A stretch of 64,000 nucleotides of DNA from Chryseobacterium sp. ZHDP1 (GCF_018603435.1 NZ_CP075682.1:806001-870000), one strand, 5' to 3'. Numbered from the stretch's first letter, positions 17,884-27,228 are shown. The notes: generated by a model from the letters alone, not told the origin. Program-made: numbers and translations.

Positions 17884-17891
17884 TACTTTTG
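17884..17891 (+). promoter_or_regulatory. -7 box for the rpsF-rpsR-rplI operon
   Basis: TACTTTTG fits TAnnTTTG and lies 33 bases upstream of the rpsF ATG. A longer rpsF frame would start inside it. Confidence 0.6.
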
Positions 17892-17924
17892 CACCTCGAA
17901 ATAATTAACAAATTTTTTAACATT

Positions 17925-18266
17925 ATGAACAATTACGAAACTGTTTTCATTTTAACTCCCGTTCTATCTGAAGCTCAGGTGGAGGAAGCAGTGAACAAGT
18001 ATGTAGATCTTATCAAAGAAAAGAACTGCGAAATCGTTGCTAAAGAAAACTGGGGATTAAAAAAATTAGCTTACCCGATCCAATTGAAAAAGAACGGATT
18101 CTACACTTTAATCGAGTTTAAAGGTGAAGGTTCTGTAGTTGCTGATTTAGAATTGGCATTCAAGCGTGACGAGAGAGTAATCCGTTACCTTACTACAAAA
18201 CTAGACAAACACGCTGTTGACTACGCTGTAACTAGAAGAGCAAAAGTAAAAGCAGCTAAAGCTTAA
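17925..18266 (+). CDS. rpsF: 30S ribosomal protein S6
   Basis: 113 residues. [20 protein letters not shown] and the later segment [11 protein letters not shown] are the S6 signature, and the C-terminal [11 protein letters not shown] tail is basic. S6 binds S18 on the small-subunit platform. The start at 17925 gives the canonical N-terminus. It heads the S6-S18-L9 operon; the ssb or priB gene found between S6 and S18 in many bacteria is absent here. Confidence 0.95.
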   Translation: MNNYETVFILTPVLSEAQVEEAVNKYVDLIKEKNCEIVAKENWGLKKLAYPIQLKKNGFYTLIEFKGEGSVVADLELAFKRDERVIRYLTTKLDKHAVDYAVTRRAKVKAAKA

Positions 18267-18297
18267 TTATTAACCCTATTTTTTAAAAAGAAAAGAC

Positions 18298-18600
18298 ATG
18301 GCAATAGACGAAATGGCTAAACAAGCCTCAGCTGGAGGAGAATCTGAAGTAAAATTCCTTACTCCGCTTGATATCAATACAAAATCTGAAAAGAAATATT
18401 GTAGATTCAAAAAATACGGAATTAAGCACGTTGATTATAAAGATGCTGATTTCTTATTACAGTTCGTAAACGAACAAGGTAAAATCTTACCAAGAAGATA
18501 CACAGGAACTTCTTTAAAATACCAAAGAAAAGTTTCTGCTGCAATCAAAAGAGCAAGACACTTGGCGTTACTACCATACGTAGCTGACTTATTAAAATAA
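18298..18600 (+). CDS. rpsR: 30S ribosomal protein S18
   Basis: 100 residues. The C-terminal core is typical S18: DAFLLQF-like strand ([15 protein letters not shown]), [16 protein letters not shown] and [14 protein letters not shown]. The N-terminal 25 residues ([19 protein letters not shown]) are an extension compared with the 75-residue E. coli protein, as in other Bacteroidetes. 31 bases after rpsF. Confidence 0.95.
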   Translation: MAIDEMAKQASAGGESEVKFLTPLDINTKSEKKYCRFKKYGIKHVDYKDADFLLQFVNEQGKILPRRYTGTSLKYQRKVSAAIKRARHLALLPYVADLLK

Positions 18601-18732
18601 AAAAATTGCAATTAGCCATTAGCTTCTCGCTTTTGGCTTTTTGTTGCTGAATTAATTTATAAATTCTAACGATGTGAAGAGTAAACCGGAACATACAATC
18701 CGGAGCTCCAAACTCTAAAACGGACAACAACA

Positions 18733-19242
18733 ATGAACATTATCCTAAAAAAAGACGTAGAAAACTTAGGTCTTGAATTCGACACAGTAAGCGTAAAGCC
18801 TGGTTATGCAAGAAACTTCCTTATTCCTCAAGGGTATGCTTTATTAGCTACTCCTAAAAACATTGCAGCTTTAGAAGCTACTTTGGAGGCTAGAAAAGAA
18901 GAAGAAGCGAAATTGGTTGCTGCTGCAACTGCTGTAGTTGAGCAATTAAAGAAAACTTCTATCACAATCCCTGCAAAAGTAGGTACAGGTGATAAATTAT
19001 TTGGTTCTATCAACAATGCGGATCTTGCTGAAGCTCTAGGAAAAGCAGGAGTATCTGTAGATAAAAAATACATCAAAATTCCTGGAAACACGATCAAGAG
19101 AACGGGTAAATTCTCAGCTCTTGTTAGACTTCACAGAAACGTTGAGTACAACTACGAATTCGATGTTGTATCTGATGCTCCGGTTGAAGCTCCGAAAGCA
19201 GCTCCTGCTAAAAAAGAAGAAGCATCTTCTGAAGAAGCTTAA
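18733..19242 (+). CDS. rplI: 50S ribosomal protein L9
   Basis: 169 residues: N-terminal domain MNIILKKDVENLGLEFDTVSV with the family motif VKPGYARNFLIPQGYA, the long connecting helix about 45-75, and the C-terminal domain up to about 148. A low-complexity tail rich in Ala, Pro, Lys and Glu makes it about 20 residues longer than usual. 132 bases separate it from rpsR; that spacer holds degenerate TTAGCCATTAGC-like repeats. It ends in a strong terminator. Confidence 0.95.
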   Translation: MNIILKKDVENLGLEFDTVSVKPGYARNFLIPQGYALLATPKNIAALEATLEARKEEEAKLVAAATAVVEQLKKTSITIPAKVGTGDKLFGSINNADLAEALGKAGVSVDKKYIKIPGNTIKRTGKFSALVRLHRNVEYNYEFDVVSDAPVEAPKAAPAKKEEASSEEA

Positions 19243-19266
19243 TCAAGACGAGATTTTCTCAACATA

Positions 19267-19296
19267 TAAACCACTTCAACCGAAGTGGTTTTTTTA
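19267..19296 (+). terminator. Intrinsic terminator of the rpsF-rpsR-rplI operon
   Basis: AACCACTTC (19269-19277) pairs perfectly with GAAGTGGTT (19282-19290) across a four-base loop and is followed by a T run. Confidence 0.85.
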
Positions 19297-19319
19297 TGTC
19301 TTTGCGAACAGACTGAAGG

Positions 19320-19820
19320 TCTGTGAACGTACTTCTAATGCAACGAAGCAATCTCTTACAATAATCTATTATTACATCAACAGATTTGTCATTTCGACGA
19401 AGGAGAAATCTACCTTCCAAGCAGAACATCTTTATATTTTTCAGGAGCTATTTCCCGCTTTCCATTACAATCTTTTTTTGCAAAAAAGGATTTTCATTAC
19501 AATCGGGGCTAAAATTCCCCTCATCAATCAATACTGATACGTTTTCACAGCATTTACCTCTCCAAAAATAAAGAATGAAGCAGAAATTTAATTATCCTAA
19601 GTTCGGAATAAGTCTTCTTAAACGCAAGGTTAAACAAAGAGATTCAATTATCAGGAATTCTGCTTTTAAGATATACAAAGGCGTAAAATTGATCAAAGTA
19701 ATACCATTTTTGTCTTTTTTAAATAAACGAAGTGCCTTTGTTTAGCTTAAAAAATTTCAATAAATAAAAAATCTTTTGTTTTTCTTTGCGATAAATTAAG
19801 GTTAATTAATGTTTCCATAA
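19320..19820. repeat. Gene-free spacer with Bacteroidetes dispersed repeats
   Basis: The 695 bases between rplI and the AraC gene have no gene. They contain GCAACGAAGCAATCTCT (about 19340-19356) and GTCATTTCGACGAAGGAGAA (19388-19407), both of which I recognise as sequences recurring in intergenic regions of Flavobacteria genomes, and a decayed CTTTGCG ... GGTTAA element near 19787-19812. The recognition rests on memory of such genomes, not on a search. Confidence 0.4.
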
Positions 19821-19860
19821 AAAACTTGTATCATTAGTATTTAGAAAAAACACAAAAACC

Positions 19861-19937
19861 CTCCCACTCTCAAACTCTAACACTCTCCAACTCTACCACT
19901 CTCAAACCCTACAACTCTAAAACTCTCCAACCCAAAA
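19861..19937. repeat. Degenerate CTCTCAAA tandem repeat at the 3' end of the AraC gene
   Basis: About nine drifting units of eight or nine bases built from ACTCTCAA / ACTCTAAC / ACTCTCCA. It touches the stop codon of the AraC gene. On that gene's strand it reads GAGAGTTTGAGAG, the same word as the repeat after the membrane-fusion gene at 23268. Confidence 0.65.
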
Positions 19938-20741
19938 TCACTCCTCACCTTTCAGCTTCTGTAGATAATCCGTCGGAGCAACCCCAATCACTTTTTTAAA
20001 AATATTACTGAAAGACGACAAACTGTTGTAGCCTACCATCATCGCGATTTCATACATATTATACTTCCCTTCCAGCATCAGTTCCAGAGAGCGGGTAATT
20101 CTCAGCGCACGTAAAAAACGGACGTAATTCATGCCCAGAATTTCCTTAAACTTTCGGGAAAGCGTTCTTGTACTCATCCCGAATTCTTTAGCCGTAGATT
20201 CTATGCTTAAAGGCTTTTCCAGATTTGCATGAATGTATTGTGCGACCTTCAGAAGCATTTCGTCATTCGGAAAAGGATGCTGAACCGGAAATGCAAGTTT
20301 CTTATCCCTCTTTTCAGATAGAATTCCTTTTAATGCTTTAAGAAAATCATATTTTACTCCGTCATTTTTTGTGATTTTCCCATCCCAGTCTTTAGTGTAC
20401 AAAATCATCTCCCGAAGAAGATGACTTACTGAATAAATATTGATTTCATCAAAAAAGCCATTTTCGTTGTCTTCTTTTTTAAAGTAAAAATTATACAGAT
20501 CTACTTTCGGACTGGTAGAAAAAATGTAATGCGGTGTTCCGGCAGGAATCCACATAAAACATCTTGCCGGTAAATACCAGTGTTTCAGATCAGTGAAAAT
20601 ATGCACGATTCCGCCTTCTGCATAAACCAACTGAGCCGAACTGTGATAATGGATTTCGGTTTTCACCTTTCCGGTAAGCACATGATAAACGTAAAATTCC
20701 GAATCTGCTTCTTCTACTGCTTTAAAATGACTTTCGTTCAT
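19938..20741 (-). CDS. AraC family transcriptional regulator
   Basis: 267 residues: an N-terminal cupin-type sensing domain (about 15-110, with YHSSAQLVYAEGG and MWIPAGTPHYI) and a C-terminal AraC double helix-turn-helix (about 165-262, with LSIESTAKEFGMSTRTLSRKF and YEIAMMVGYNSLSSFSNIF, the second half being the family signature). Divergent from the TolC-HlyD-MFS genes with about 137 bases between starts, so it is the likely local regulator of that efflux system. Inducer unknown. Confidence 0.9.
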   Translation of the reverse strand: MNESHFKAVEEADSEFYVYHVLTGKVKTEIHYHSSAQLVYAEGGIVHIFTDLKHWYLPARCFMWIPAGTPHYIFSTSPKVDLYNFYFKKEDNENGFFDEINIYSVSHLLREMILYTKDWDGKITKNDGVKYDFLKALKGILSEKRDKKLAFPVQHPFPNDEMLLKVAQYIHANLEKPLSIESTAKEFGMSTRTLSRKFKEILGMNYVRFLRALRITRSLELMLEGKYNMYEIAMMVGYNSLSSFSNIFKKVIGVAPTDYLQKLKGEE

Positions 20742-20828
20742 TCAATAAAGGTAAAGAGAAAATTTCAATATGGCGTAAATGAGCAAATCTTTTTCTGTTT
20801 TCACAAATCATGTCGGAAGCTGCACCGC

Positions 20829-20836
20829 GTAAATTT
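20829..20836 (+). promoter_or_regulatory. -7 box for the efflux operon
   Basis: TAAATTTG, a perfect match, 43 bases before the ATG at 20879. It lies downstream of the ATG at 20810, so the longer frame cannot be translated from this transcript. Confidence 0.55.
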
Positions 20837-20878
20837 GCAGAGTCAAAAACAATTCAGCAAAAAATCTTAACTATATTT

Positions 20879-22216
20879 ATGAAAATGATATCATACGCAA
20901 ACAGATATCAGTGGTTTGCGTTGTGCCTATTACTTATGAGTAATTTATTAAAGGCACAGATAACCGATTATCAACATCTTACCCTGCAAAAAGCAATAGA
21001 AATCGGATTAATTCAAAACAAAAAAATAAAAATCAGCCATTTAAAAGATGAAATGTCCGAAACCAGAGAAAAAGATCTGAAAATGGAAAAGCTTCCCGAT
21101 GTAGAATTTCACACAAGCTACAATCAGGTCACCAATCTTTTTCAGCATGAAGACGGCGTGTTTGCAAAAGCAACAAAGTACAACATCATCAATGGAATGT
21201 ATGATTTTACGCTTTCGGCTTCCATTCCTGTTTATATGGGCGGAAAAATTAAAAATACCGAAAAAAAAGCCGCTATTGATACCGAAATTTCATCTCTTAA
21301 AACCCATCTGAATGAGAGACATCTAAAGATGGAAATTATCACCGCCTTTCTCCAGATTCATCATTTAAAAGAACAGCAGCGTTTAATTAATGATAAAATG
21401 AAAGAAGATTCCGTAAACATCAAACAGGTAAAAGCACTGAAAGCAAACGGTGTGGTTACGGCAAATGAAGTTCTGAGAACCTCTTTACAGCTCTCTAACC
21501 ATAAAATGAGCCGGACAGAACTGGATAACGATATTCAGATTGCAGAACACAAGCTGAAAACGATGCTTTCGCTTCCGGAAAATCAGGAAATACATGTGGA
21601 AACAGAAGACTTAATTTCTGAGAATGCAGAAATCCCTTATATCAATGAATTAACGGAAACCGCTTTACATAAAAACGAATCGGTAGAAATTGCCAATAAA
21701 AATCTCACTCTGAAAGAATTAGATCAGAAAATTACCAAAGCGAATTATTTACCGAAAATTACCGCAGGCGGAGAATACTTTTTAAAATATCCCAATATGA
21801 TGTTTTTTCCGCCCGAACCTTATGCGTACCGTTTGGGAATGATCGGTATCAATCTTACCTATCCCATCGAAAATCTGTACAAAAATAAATACAAAATGCA
21901 GGAAGCAAAAGAAAATATAACTCTTGCCCGATTGCAGATCGAAGAAAACGAAGAAAATATCCGGCATGAAGTGTATGAAGTTTTCAAAAAATTCGAAGAA
22001 ACGGAAGAGAAGGTAAAAATCGCAGAAGAAGCCATCAATCAGGCAAAAGAAAATTACAGGATCGTAAAGACCAAATATGCGAATAAGTTAAGTTTAATCA
22101 CCGAACTCATTGATGCCGACAATGCCTATCTGGAAGCGCAATCCAACCTTATTTCTGTAAAAATTAACCGACAACTTAAATATTATCAACTCCAGTACAC
22201 GATTGGAAATTTATAA
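20879..22216 (+). CDS. TolC family outer-membrane efflux channel
   Basis: 445 residues with a signal peptide (MKMISYANRYQWFALCLLLM ... LKAQ). Two repeats of long coiled-coil helices separated by strands follow, as in TolC: LTLQKAIEIGLIQNKKIKI near the start and the second half opening with ENLTLKELDQKITKAN-like heptads, with YLPKITAGGEYFL as the membrane strand. The chain ends with a helix and short tail. It exports drugs or other solutes across the outer membrane together with the next two gene products. The next gene starts five bases after its stop codon. Confidence 0.9.
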   Translation: MKMISYANRYQWFALCLLLMSNLLKAQITDYQHLTLQKAIEIGLIQNKKIKISHLKDEMSETREKDLKMEKLPDVEFHTSYNQVTNLFQHEDGVFAKATKYNIINGMYDFTLSASIPVYMGGKIKNTEKKAAIDTEISSLKTHLNERHLKMEIITAFLQIHHLKEQQRLINDKMKEDSVNIKQVKALKANGVVTANEVLRTSLQLSNHKMSRTELDNDIQIAEHKLKTMLSLPENQEIHVETEDLISENAEIPYINELTETALHKNESVEIANKNLTLKELDQKITKANYLPKITAGGEYFLKYPNMMFFPPEPYAYRLGMIGINLTYPIENLYKNKYKMQEAKENITLARLQIEENEENIRHEVYEVFKKFEETEEKVKIAEEAINQAKENYRIVKTKYANKLSLITELIDADNAYLEAQSNLISVKINRQLKYYQLQYTIGNL

Positions 22217-22220
22217 AACT

Positions 22221-23267
22221 ATGGCGAAGAAACAATTAACGCAAAAGGAAAAAAGAATCAATAAAATCATCAGCGTTTTGGCGTGGATTCTTATCATCAG
22301 CGGAATAACAGGAATGTTAAGCTTCTATCTTTTTTCGAGAAAAAATGTAACGACCAACGATGCACAGATCGAACAGTACATTACGCCGGTTTCCAGCAAA
22401 GTTTCGGGGTTTATAAAAACAATAAAATTCAATGAAAACCAGTTTGTGCATAAAGGTGATACTTTAGTTATCATCGACAACCGCGAATTTATCAATCAGG
22501 TAAAAATAGCGGAAGCCGGTCTCCATGCCAATTCAGATAATATCAACACTATCGAAAGCGGAGTGAATACGAAAGAAAGTGACACTAAAATTATTGATGC
22601 AAAAATTGCTTCCGCCAAAATCGACATCTGGAAAACCGAACAGGATTTTAAGCGGTATAAAAATTTAGTGGATGAAGATGCAGCAACCGATCAGCAGTTT
22701 GAAAATGCAAAAGCTTTGTACGAACAGGCAAAAGCGAGTCTTTTGGCTTTAGAACAGCAAAAAAATGCCGTGAAAGCAGGCGTTAGTGAGCAAAAAACGA
22801 AAATCGCTCCGGTAAAAAGCCAGGTACAGCAAAGTTCTGCCAATCTTAACAATGCCAAACTTTTTCTTTCCTATACTTTTGTTACTGCGCCTTACGACGG
22901 TTGGGTAGGAAAGAAAACCATTCAGGAAGGACAGCTCATCAAAGAAGGTCAGGCTTTGGTTCAGATCGTGAGCAAAGAAAAATGGATCATTGCCAATTAT
23001 AAAGAAACGCAGTTGGGACAAATCGATCAGAAAAAAGAAGTCATTATCACCGCAGATGCCTATCCTGATGTTGAATTTAAAGGAAAAATCGTATCAGTTT
23101 CTCCCGCTTCTGGTTCTCAGTTTTCTTTAGTAAAACCCGACAATGCAACAGGAAATTTTGTAAAGATTGAACAGCGATTTCCGGTAAAAATCATTCTCAA
23201 TAAAAATCAAAACAATGAAAAATTGCTTTCCGGAATGAATGTTCTGGTGAGTGCGAAGAAGATTTAG
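22221..23267 (+). CDS. HlyD/EmrA-type membrane fusion protein
   Basis: 348 residues from the ATG at 22221; a frame starting at TTG 22203 overlaps the previous gene and is less likely. One N-terminal helix (about 18-40), then the biotinyl-lipoyl-like half motif (TPVSSKVSGFIKTIKFNENQ), a coiled-coil hairpin about 95-200, the second lipoyl half (VTAPYDGWVGKKTIQEGQLI) and a beta-barrel. This is the EmrA layout, a periplasmic adaptor linking an inner-membrane MFS pump to TolC. Operon with both neighbours. Confidence 0.92.
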   Translation: MAKKQLTQKEKRINKIISVLAWILIISGITGMLSFYLFSRKNVTTNDAQIEQYITPVSSKVSGFIKTIKFNENQFVHKGDTLVIIDNREFINQVKIAEAGLHANSDNINTIESGVNTKESDTKIIDAKIASAKIDIWKTEQDFKRYKNLVDEDAATDQQFENAKALYEQAKASLLALEQQKNAVKAGVSEQKTKIAPVKSQVQQSSANLNNAKLFLSYTFVTAPYDGWVGKKTIQEGQLIKEGQALVQIVSKEKWIIANYKETQLGQIDQKKEVIITADAYPDVEFKGKIVSVSPASGSQFSLVKPDNATGNFVKIEQRFPVKIILNKNQNNEKLLSGMNVLVSAKKI

Positions 23268-23310
23268 CGTTTGAGCGTTTGAGAGTTTGAGAGTGAAAGG
23301 GTTTGAGCTT
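23268..23310. repeat. Degenerate GAGTTTGAGAG repeat after the membrane-fusion gene
   Basis: Units GCGTTTGA, GAGTTTGA, GAGAGTGA and GGGTTTGA follow the stop codon directly. In gene-sense orientation it has the same words as the repeat behind the AraC gene at 19861-19937. Confidence 0.55.
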
Positions 23311-23464
23311 TTTTAGTGTTTTCATTTTTCAAATTTCTTTTCTCGGATTTTTAATTAACCAATCAATTATTTTTTAGCGAAAAGGCAGAATACAATTTTG
23401 TCATCATACCTTTTTTTACCACTTCTGTCTTTTCGCAATTTTTATTTCCTTTATTTAATTAATC

Positions 23465-25027
23465 ATGCATCACAATTCAGTTTATCATCGATGGGTTCCG
23501 CAGTGGCTGAAGCTTCCGCTCCTTATTCTCGCGCTTTTCCCACATCTGATGCTTTTGTCTCTCCTGCATTCCAACAGTGCTTTTACCGCTTCTTTTATGG
23601 ATGCAGATTCGGACGACATTCAGTATCTCATGATCCTGATGTACGGAACATTTGTGGTCACGCTTTTGGTGATACAGCGTTTTATGGCATATTTCAGCGT
23701 AAAATATTATACTTTGCTTATGTCTTCCGCTTCCGTTCTCATTCTTTACGGACTTTCCGTTACGCATGATTATCATATTATTCTTATCATCCGTTTTTTG
23801 GAAGGAATTTTCGGAGTTCTGGAAGGGGCTATATTTCTTCCGCTTATTGTGGCTGAGTTAAAGACAAAACACGCCAAAGAAATTGCCTACCTTTTTATGT
23901 ACACCATTATTCTTACAGGCGGAACATTAACCACTTCCCTGCTAAAATCAAGCATTGAAAACTATGATTTCCGGCACATGATTCTTATGATGGTTTATTT
24001 TCACGTTTTTGTATTGGTCATGGCTTTTGCTATTTTCAATAAAAACAGATTTTTCCCGAAAAAGCCTTTGTATCAACTTGATATTACAAGCTGGTTTTTA
24101 CTTTGGGGATGTCTTCAGGCAGGAGGTTACGCGCTGATCTACGGAAAAAGACTGATGTGGTTTGAATCTGATACTATTGTATTCTGTTTTTTACTGTTCC
24201 TGATTTTTGGAGGATTATTTATGCTGAAACAGAGAAATCAGCCGCGCCCGTTTTTTCATTTTGAAGTTTTCAGTTCAAAAAATGTAATTGTAGGCGTTAT
24301 TCTTTTCTTCATCTTTTATATTCTCAGAGCTTCTATCAACAATGTATACAGCGTGATGGCTGTTGTCTGGAAATGGCAGTGGGATTATATCGTGGAAGTA
24401 CAATACTGGAACGTTGCAGGAAGTCTGTTGGGCGTTTTTCTGTCCGCATTGTGCATCACGAAAGGGGCATCTTCAAGGCTTGTATTTTTTACCGGATTTT
24501 TAATTTTAGCCATAGACAGCGCATGGTTTACCTACACTTTTTATCCGGATACAACGCTTCAGACGATTTGTCCGCCCTTGTTTCTTCAGGGAGTCGGACA
24601 AGGCTTGCTTTTTACTCCGCTTGTGTTCTTCTTAATCGCAGGAATGCCGGAACAGTACGTTTCCAATGCGACCGCAGTAGGAACTGCCACAAGATTCTGG
24701 ACCACGGCAATCGGTTATGCGTTAATGCAGAATCTGATGCTTTTTTTAACGTTAAAACATTCCTATTCTTTAAGTTCAGGATTTGTAAGCACAAATCCGA
24801 TTTTCGCGTCACAATGGAACCAGATTTTTGGAAATAGCATTTCGAAACTTCCGGTTAATGACTCTTTGTCTGTCACTGCCGGAATTTTTAAGTCAAAAAT
24901 CAATTCACAGGCAATTCTGCTGTCCAATATGGAGATTTTTACAGGACTGTTCTGGCTCGCTTTAATTACCGCAGTGATTATTTTACTGTATCATCCGGTG
25001 AAAATTGCCGTGAGAAATATTATGTAA
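23465..25027 (+). CDS. MFS multidrug efflux transporter (EmrB-like)
   Basis: 520 residues, about 14 hydrophobic segments, the size and count of the DHA2 (EmrB) branch of the major facilitator superfamily. Recognisable pieces are RFLEGIFGVLEGAIFLPLI (motif C-like region) and PPLFLQGVGQGLLFTPLVFFL. With the TolC and EmrA-like genes before it, it forms a tripartite drug-export system driven by proton gradient. The gap of 197 bases to the fusion gene is longer than usual within an operon and contains a degenerate repeat. The N-terminus starts MHHNSVYHRWVPQWLK. Confidence 0.88.
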   Translation: MHHNSVYHRWVPQWLKLPLLILALFPHLMLLSLLHSNSAFTASFMDADSDDIQYLMILMYGTFVVTLLVIQRFMAYFSVKYYTLLMSSASVLILYGLSVTHDYHIILIIRFLEGIFGVLEGAIFLPLIVAELKTKHAKEIAYLFMYTIILTGGTLTTSLLKSSIENYDFRHMILMMVYFHVFVLVMAFAIFNKNRFFPKKPLYQLDITSWFLLWGCLQAGGYALIYGKRLMWFESDTIVFCFLLFLIFGGLFMLKQRNQPRPFFHFEVFSSKNVIVGVILFFIFYILRASINNVYSVMAVVWKWQWDYIVEVQYWNVAGSLLGVFLSALCITKGASSRLVFFTGFLILAIDSAWFTYTFYPDTTLQTICPPLFLQGVGQGLLFTPLVFFLIAGMPEQYVSNATAVGTATRFWTTAIGYALMQNLMLFLTLKHSYSLSSGFVSTNPIFASQWNQIFGNSISKLPVNDSLSVTAGIFKSKINSQAILLSNMEIFTGLFWLALITAVIILLYHPVKIAVRNIM

Positions 25028-25117
25028 AGGATGAGCAACAAAAGTCGAAAAGAAAATCATGCAGCAATGATAAGAATATTGAAAATTATCAGAACAATAA
25101 AAATCTCAGTTTTTTCT

Positions 25118-25205
25118 AAAGCTACCGTAAGCTTTTCCATTAAACCAACCAACCTTAAAGAAAATTACTGCTGATATTTTGTGATTTTTGCGGTTAATAA
25201 AATTT
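25118..25205. other. Weak hairpin and dispersed repeat in the MFS-aldehyde dehydrogenase spacer
   Basis: AAAGCT and AGCTTT (25118-25135) can form a short hairpin followed by T, a weak terminator candidate. TTTTGTGATTTTTGCGGTTAA at about 25174-25194 resembles the 'TTTGCGGTTAA' words seen at 19787 and 54891-55053. Confidence 0.3.
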
Positions 25206-25254
25206 AAACCGTATTTAGGCAAAAAATTTGCTATAATTCAGAAAATTTTGTTTT

Positions 25255-26616
25255 ATGGAAATTCAGGAAATTGTAGCGAAGCAGAAAGACTTTTTCAAAA
25301 CACAGCAGACGAAAAACATCAAGTTTCGAAAGATGTATCTTGAAAAACTCAAAGATCTGATCATTAAAAACGAAAACCTCCTGTACGAAGCTATTCACAA
25401 AGATTTTGGAAAATCTGCATTTGATACATTTACTACAGAGATTTCCTTTATTCTGAATGATATTGATTTTTATCTGAAGAACCTAAAATCGCTTTCCAAA
25501 CCTAAAAAAGTGAGTACCAATCTTGTTAACCAGATCGGGACAAGCAGAATTTTATCCGAACCCTTAGGAAATGTACTGGTAATCGGAGCGTGGAATTATC
25601 CTTATCAGCTATCCATTTCTCCTGTTGTCGCTGCTTTGGCAGCCGGAAACTGCTGTATTCTGAAACCCAGCGAAATTGCTGAAAACACTATGAAAATCAT
25701 GGCAGAAATCATCAATAAAAATTTTCCTCCGGAATATTTGTATGTTTATGAAGGCGGCGTTGATGAAACAACGGTACTTTTAAAACAAAAATTTGATAAA
25801 ATATTTTTTACCGGAAGTACGAAAGTCGGGAAAATTGTTTATCAGGCTGCTGCGGAAAATTTAACGCCTGTAACGCTTGAACTGGGTGGAAAATCGCCTG
25901 CCATTATTACCAAAGATGCCGATTTTGAAGTTGCCGCTAAAAGAATTGTCTGGGGAAAATTCCTTAATGCCGGACAGACGTGCGTTGCTCCTGATTATCT
26001 TTTAGTTGAAGAATCTGTTCAGGAACAGTTTCTGGAACTGCTGAGAAAGTACATTAAAGAATTCAATTATCTGCCTGATTCCGATCACTATACCAGAATT
26101 ATCAACGAAAGGAATTTTGACCGGCTGATTAAAATGATTAATAAAGATAAAATTTATTTCGGCGGAAATTGGGACAGAGAAAAATTATATATTGAACCCA
26201 CCGTTCTTACCGATGTTAACTGGAATGATGATGTAATGCAGGAAGAGATTTTCGGACCGATTCTGCCTGTTATTTCTTTTACCAATTATAATATTGTTCT
26301 GAATGAAATTTTAGAACATGAAAAACCTTTGGCAGCCTATCTTTTTACAAATAATTCTGAAGAAAAGGATAATTTTAAAAATAAACTGTCTTTCGGAGGA
26401 GGATGCATCAATGATGTCATTATGCATCTGGGAAATGATAATCTTCCGTTTGGCGGCGTAGGAAATTCAGGGATCGGAAATTATCACGGGAAATTCGGGT
26501 TTGATACGTTCTCGCATCAGAAATCTATTCTGGAAAAAGCAACGTGGGGAGAACCGAATATGAAATATCCGCCGTATTCTGATAAAAAATTAAGCTGGAT
26601 TAAAAAATTCATGTAA
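25255..26616 (+). CDS. NAD(P)-dependent aldehyde dehydrogenase
   Basis: 453 residues, in the shorter class 3-like group that acts on medium or long-chain aldehydes. Coenzyme and catalytic motifs are present: GAWNYPYQLSISPVVAALAAGN, FFTGSTKVGKIV (NAD loop), VTLELGGKSPAII (general-base glutamate), and NAGQTCVAPDYLLV with the catalytic cysteine. The C-terminus (PPYSDKKLSWIKKFM) fits the membrane-associated form of class 3 enzymes. Single gene, ends in a bidirectional terminator. The exact aldehyde substrate cannot be told from sequence. Confidence 0.93.
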   Translation: MEIQEIVAKQKDFFKTQQTKNIKFRKMYLEKLKDLIIKNENLLYEAIHKDFGKSAFDTFTTEISFILNDIDFYLKNLKSLSKPKKVSTNLVNQIGTSRILSEPLGNVLVIGAWNYPYQLSISPVVAALAAGNCCILKPSEIAENTMKIMAEIINKNFPPEYLYVYEGGVDETTVLLKQKFDKIFFTGSTKVGKIVYQAAAENLTPVTLELGGKSPAIITKDADFEVAAKRIVWGKFLNAGQTCVAPDYLLVEESVQEQFLELLRKYIKEFNYLPDSDHYTRIINERNFDRLIKMINKDKIYFGGNWDREKLYIEPTVLTDVNWNDDVMQEEIFGPILPVISFTNYNIVLNEILEHEKPLAAYLFTNNSEEKDNFKNKLSFGGGCINDVIMHLGNDNLPFGGVGNSGIGNYHGKFGFDTFSHQKSILEKATWGEPNMKYPPYSDKKLSWIKKFM

Positions 26617-26620
26617 AATA

Positions 26621-26648
26621 AAAACCGGGAAAAAATTCCCGGTTTTTG
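26621..26648. terminator. Bidirectional terminator between convergent genes
   Basis: AAAACCGGGAA pairs perfectly with TTCCCGGTTTT across a four-base loop, with T runs on both strands. It serves the aldehyde dehydrogenase and the facing thioredoxin-like gene. Confidence 0.85.
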
Positions 26649-26649
26649 G

Positions 26650-27228
26650 TTATGATCTTGGAGACCAGACATTGAAAAATTCTTTCACTTTTTCAAGGCT
26701 GTATCCTTTTCCTTCCTCTAAAACGTCGCTCTGCTGAACGTGGATCATTTTACCATTCTGATCCAGAACGATGAAAACCGGATATCCGAATTTGGTTCCG
26801 GGATCGCCGTACTTCGCAAAGATTTTTTCATTTTTATTTTCCGGAGAATAATTCAGGTGATAATATATATAATTGTCGTCCACTAATTTCTTCAGTTCCG
26901 GAGTAGTCTTTACATACTGATTGAATCTTAAACACCAGATGCACCAGTTTCCTCCTGCCTGAATCATGATATTTTTCTTTTCCTTTTTAGCTTTTGCAAT
27001 CAGATTCTGTATATCTTTTTCTGCATCTGCTTTCGGATCATAAGGTTTTGGAAGCTTCGCCTTTTCTTCTGCTGCCTTTTTCTTGGCATCCAGTTCGGCC
27101 TGATCTGTCTTTACCAATAACGATTTTTCTTCCGAACCACTTTTAACTTCCTGTCTTACGGTATTGGTATTCTGGGAGAAAGCAATGGAACTTAAACCCA
27201 GAAATGCGATTAATGATAATTTTTTCAT
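26650..27228 (-). CDS. Secreted thioredoxin-fold protein
   Basis: 192 residues: a signal peptide (MKKLSLIAFLGLSSIAFSQ), a lysine/glutamate-rich spacer of about 60 residues, then a thioredoxin fold with the active site W-C-I-W-C (C96 and C99) inside the segment AGGNWCIWCLRF. The later FGYPVFIVLDQNGKMIHVQ carries the conserved cis-proline region of the DsbD-gamma/thioredoxin_7 type. It should act in the periplasm in disulfide reduction or protein repair. Promoter at 27263-27270, divergent from the acyltransferase gene. Confidence 0.85.
   Translation of the reverse strand: MKKLSLIAFLGLSSIAFSQNTNTVRQEVKSGSEEKSLLVKTDQAELDAKKKAAEEKAKLPKPYDPKADAEKDIQNLIAKAKKEKKNIMIQAGGNWCIWCLRFNQYVKTTPELKKLVDDNYIYYHLNYSPENKNEKIFAKYGDPGTKFGYPVFIVLDQNGKMIHVQQSDVLEEGKGYSLEKVKEFFNVWSPRS

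Noticed and set aside
19121..19537. Plus-strand frame running from rplI into the spacer
   Set aside because: It overlaps rplI in another frame, crosses the rplI terminator and then reads dispersed repeats.
19861..19937. CRISPR-like array
   Set aside because: The units are only eight or nine bases, drift in sequence and have no spacers; no cas genes are present.
23398..23769. Plus-strand frame overlapping the start of the MFS gene
   Set aside because: It is in another frame than the real transporter, which has the clear hydrophobic pattern.
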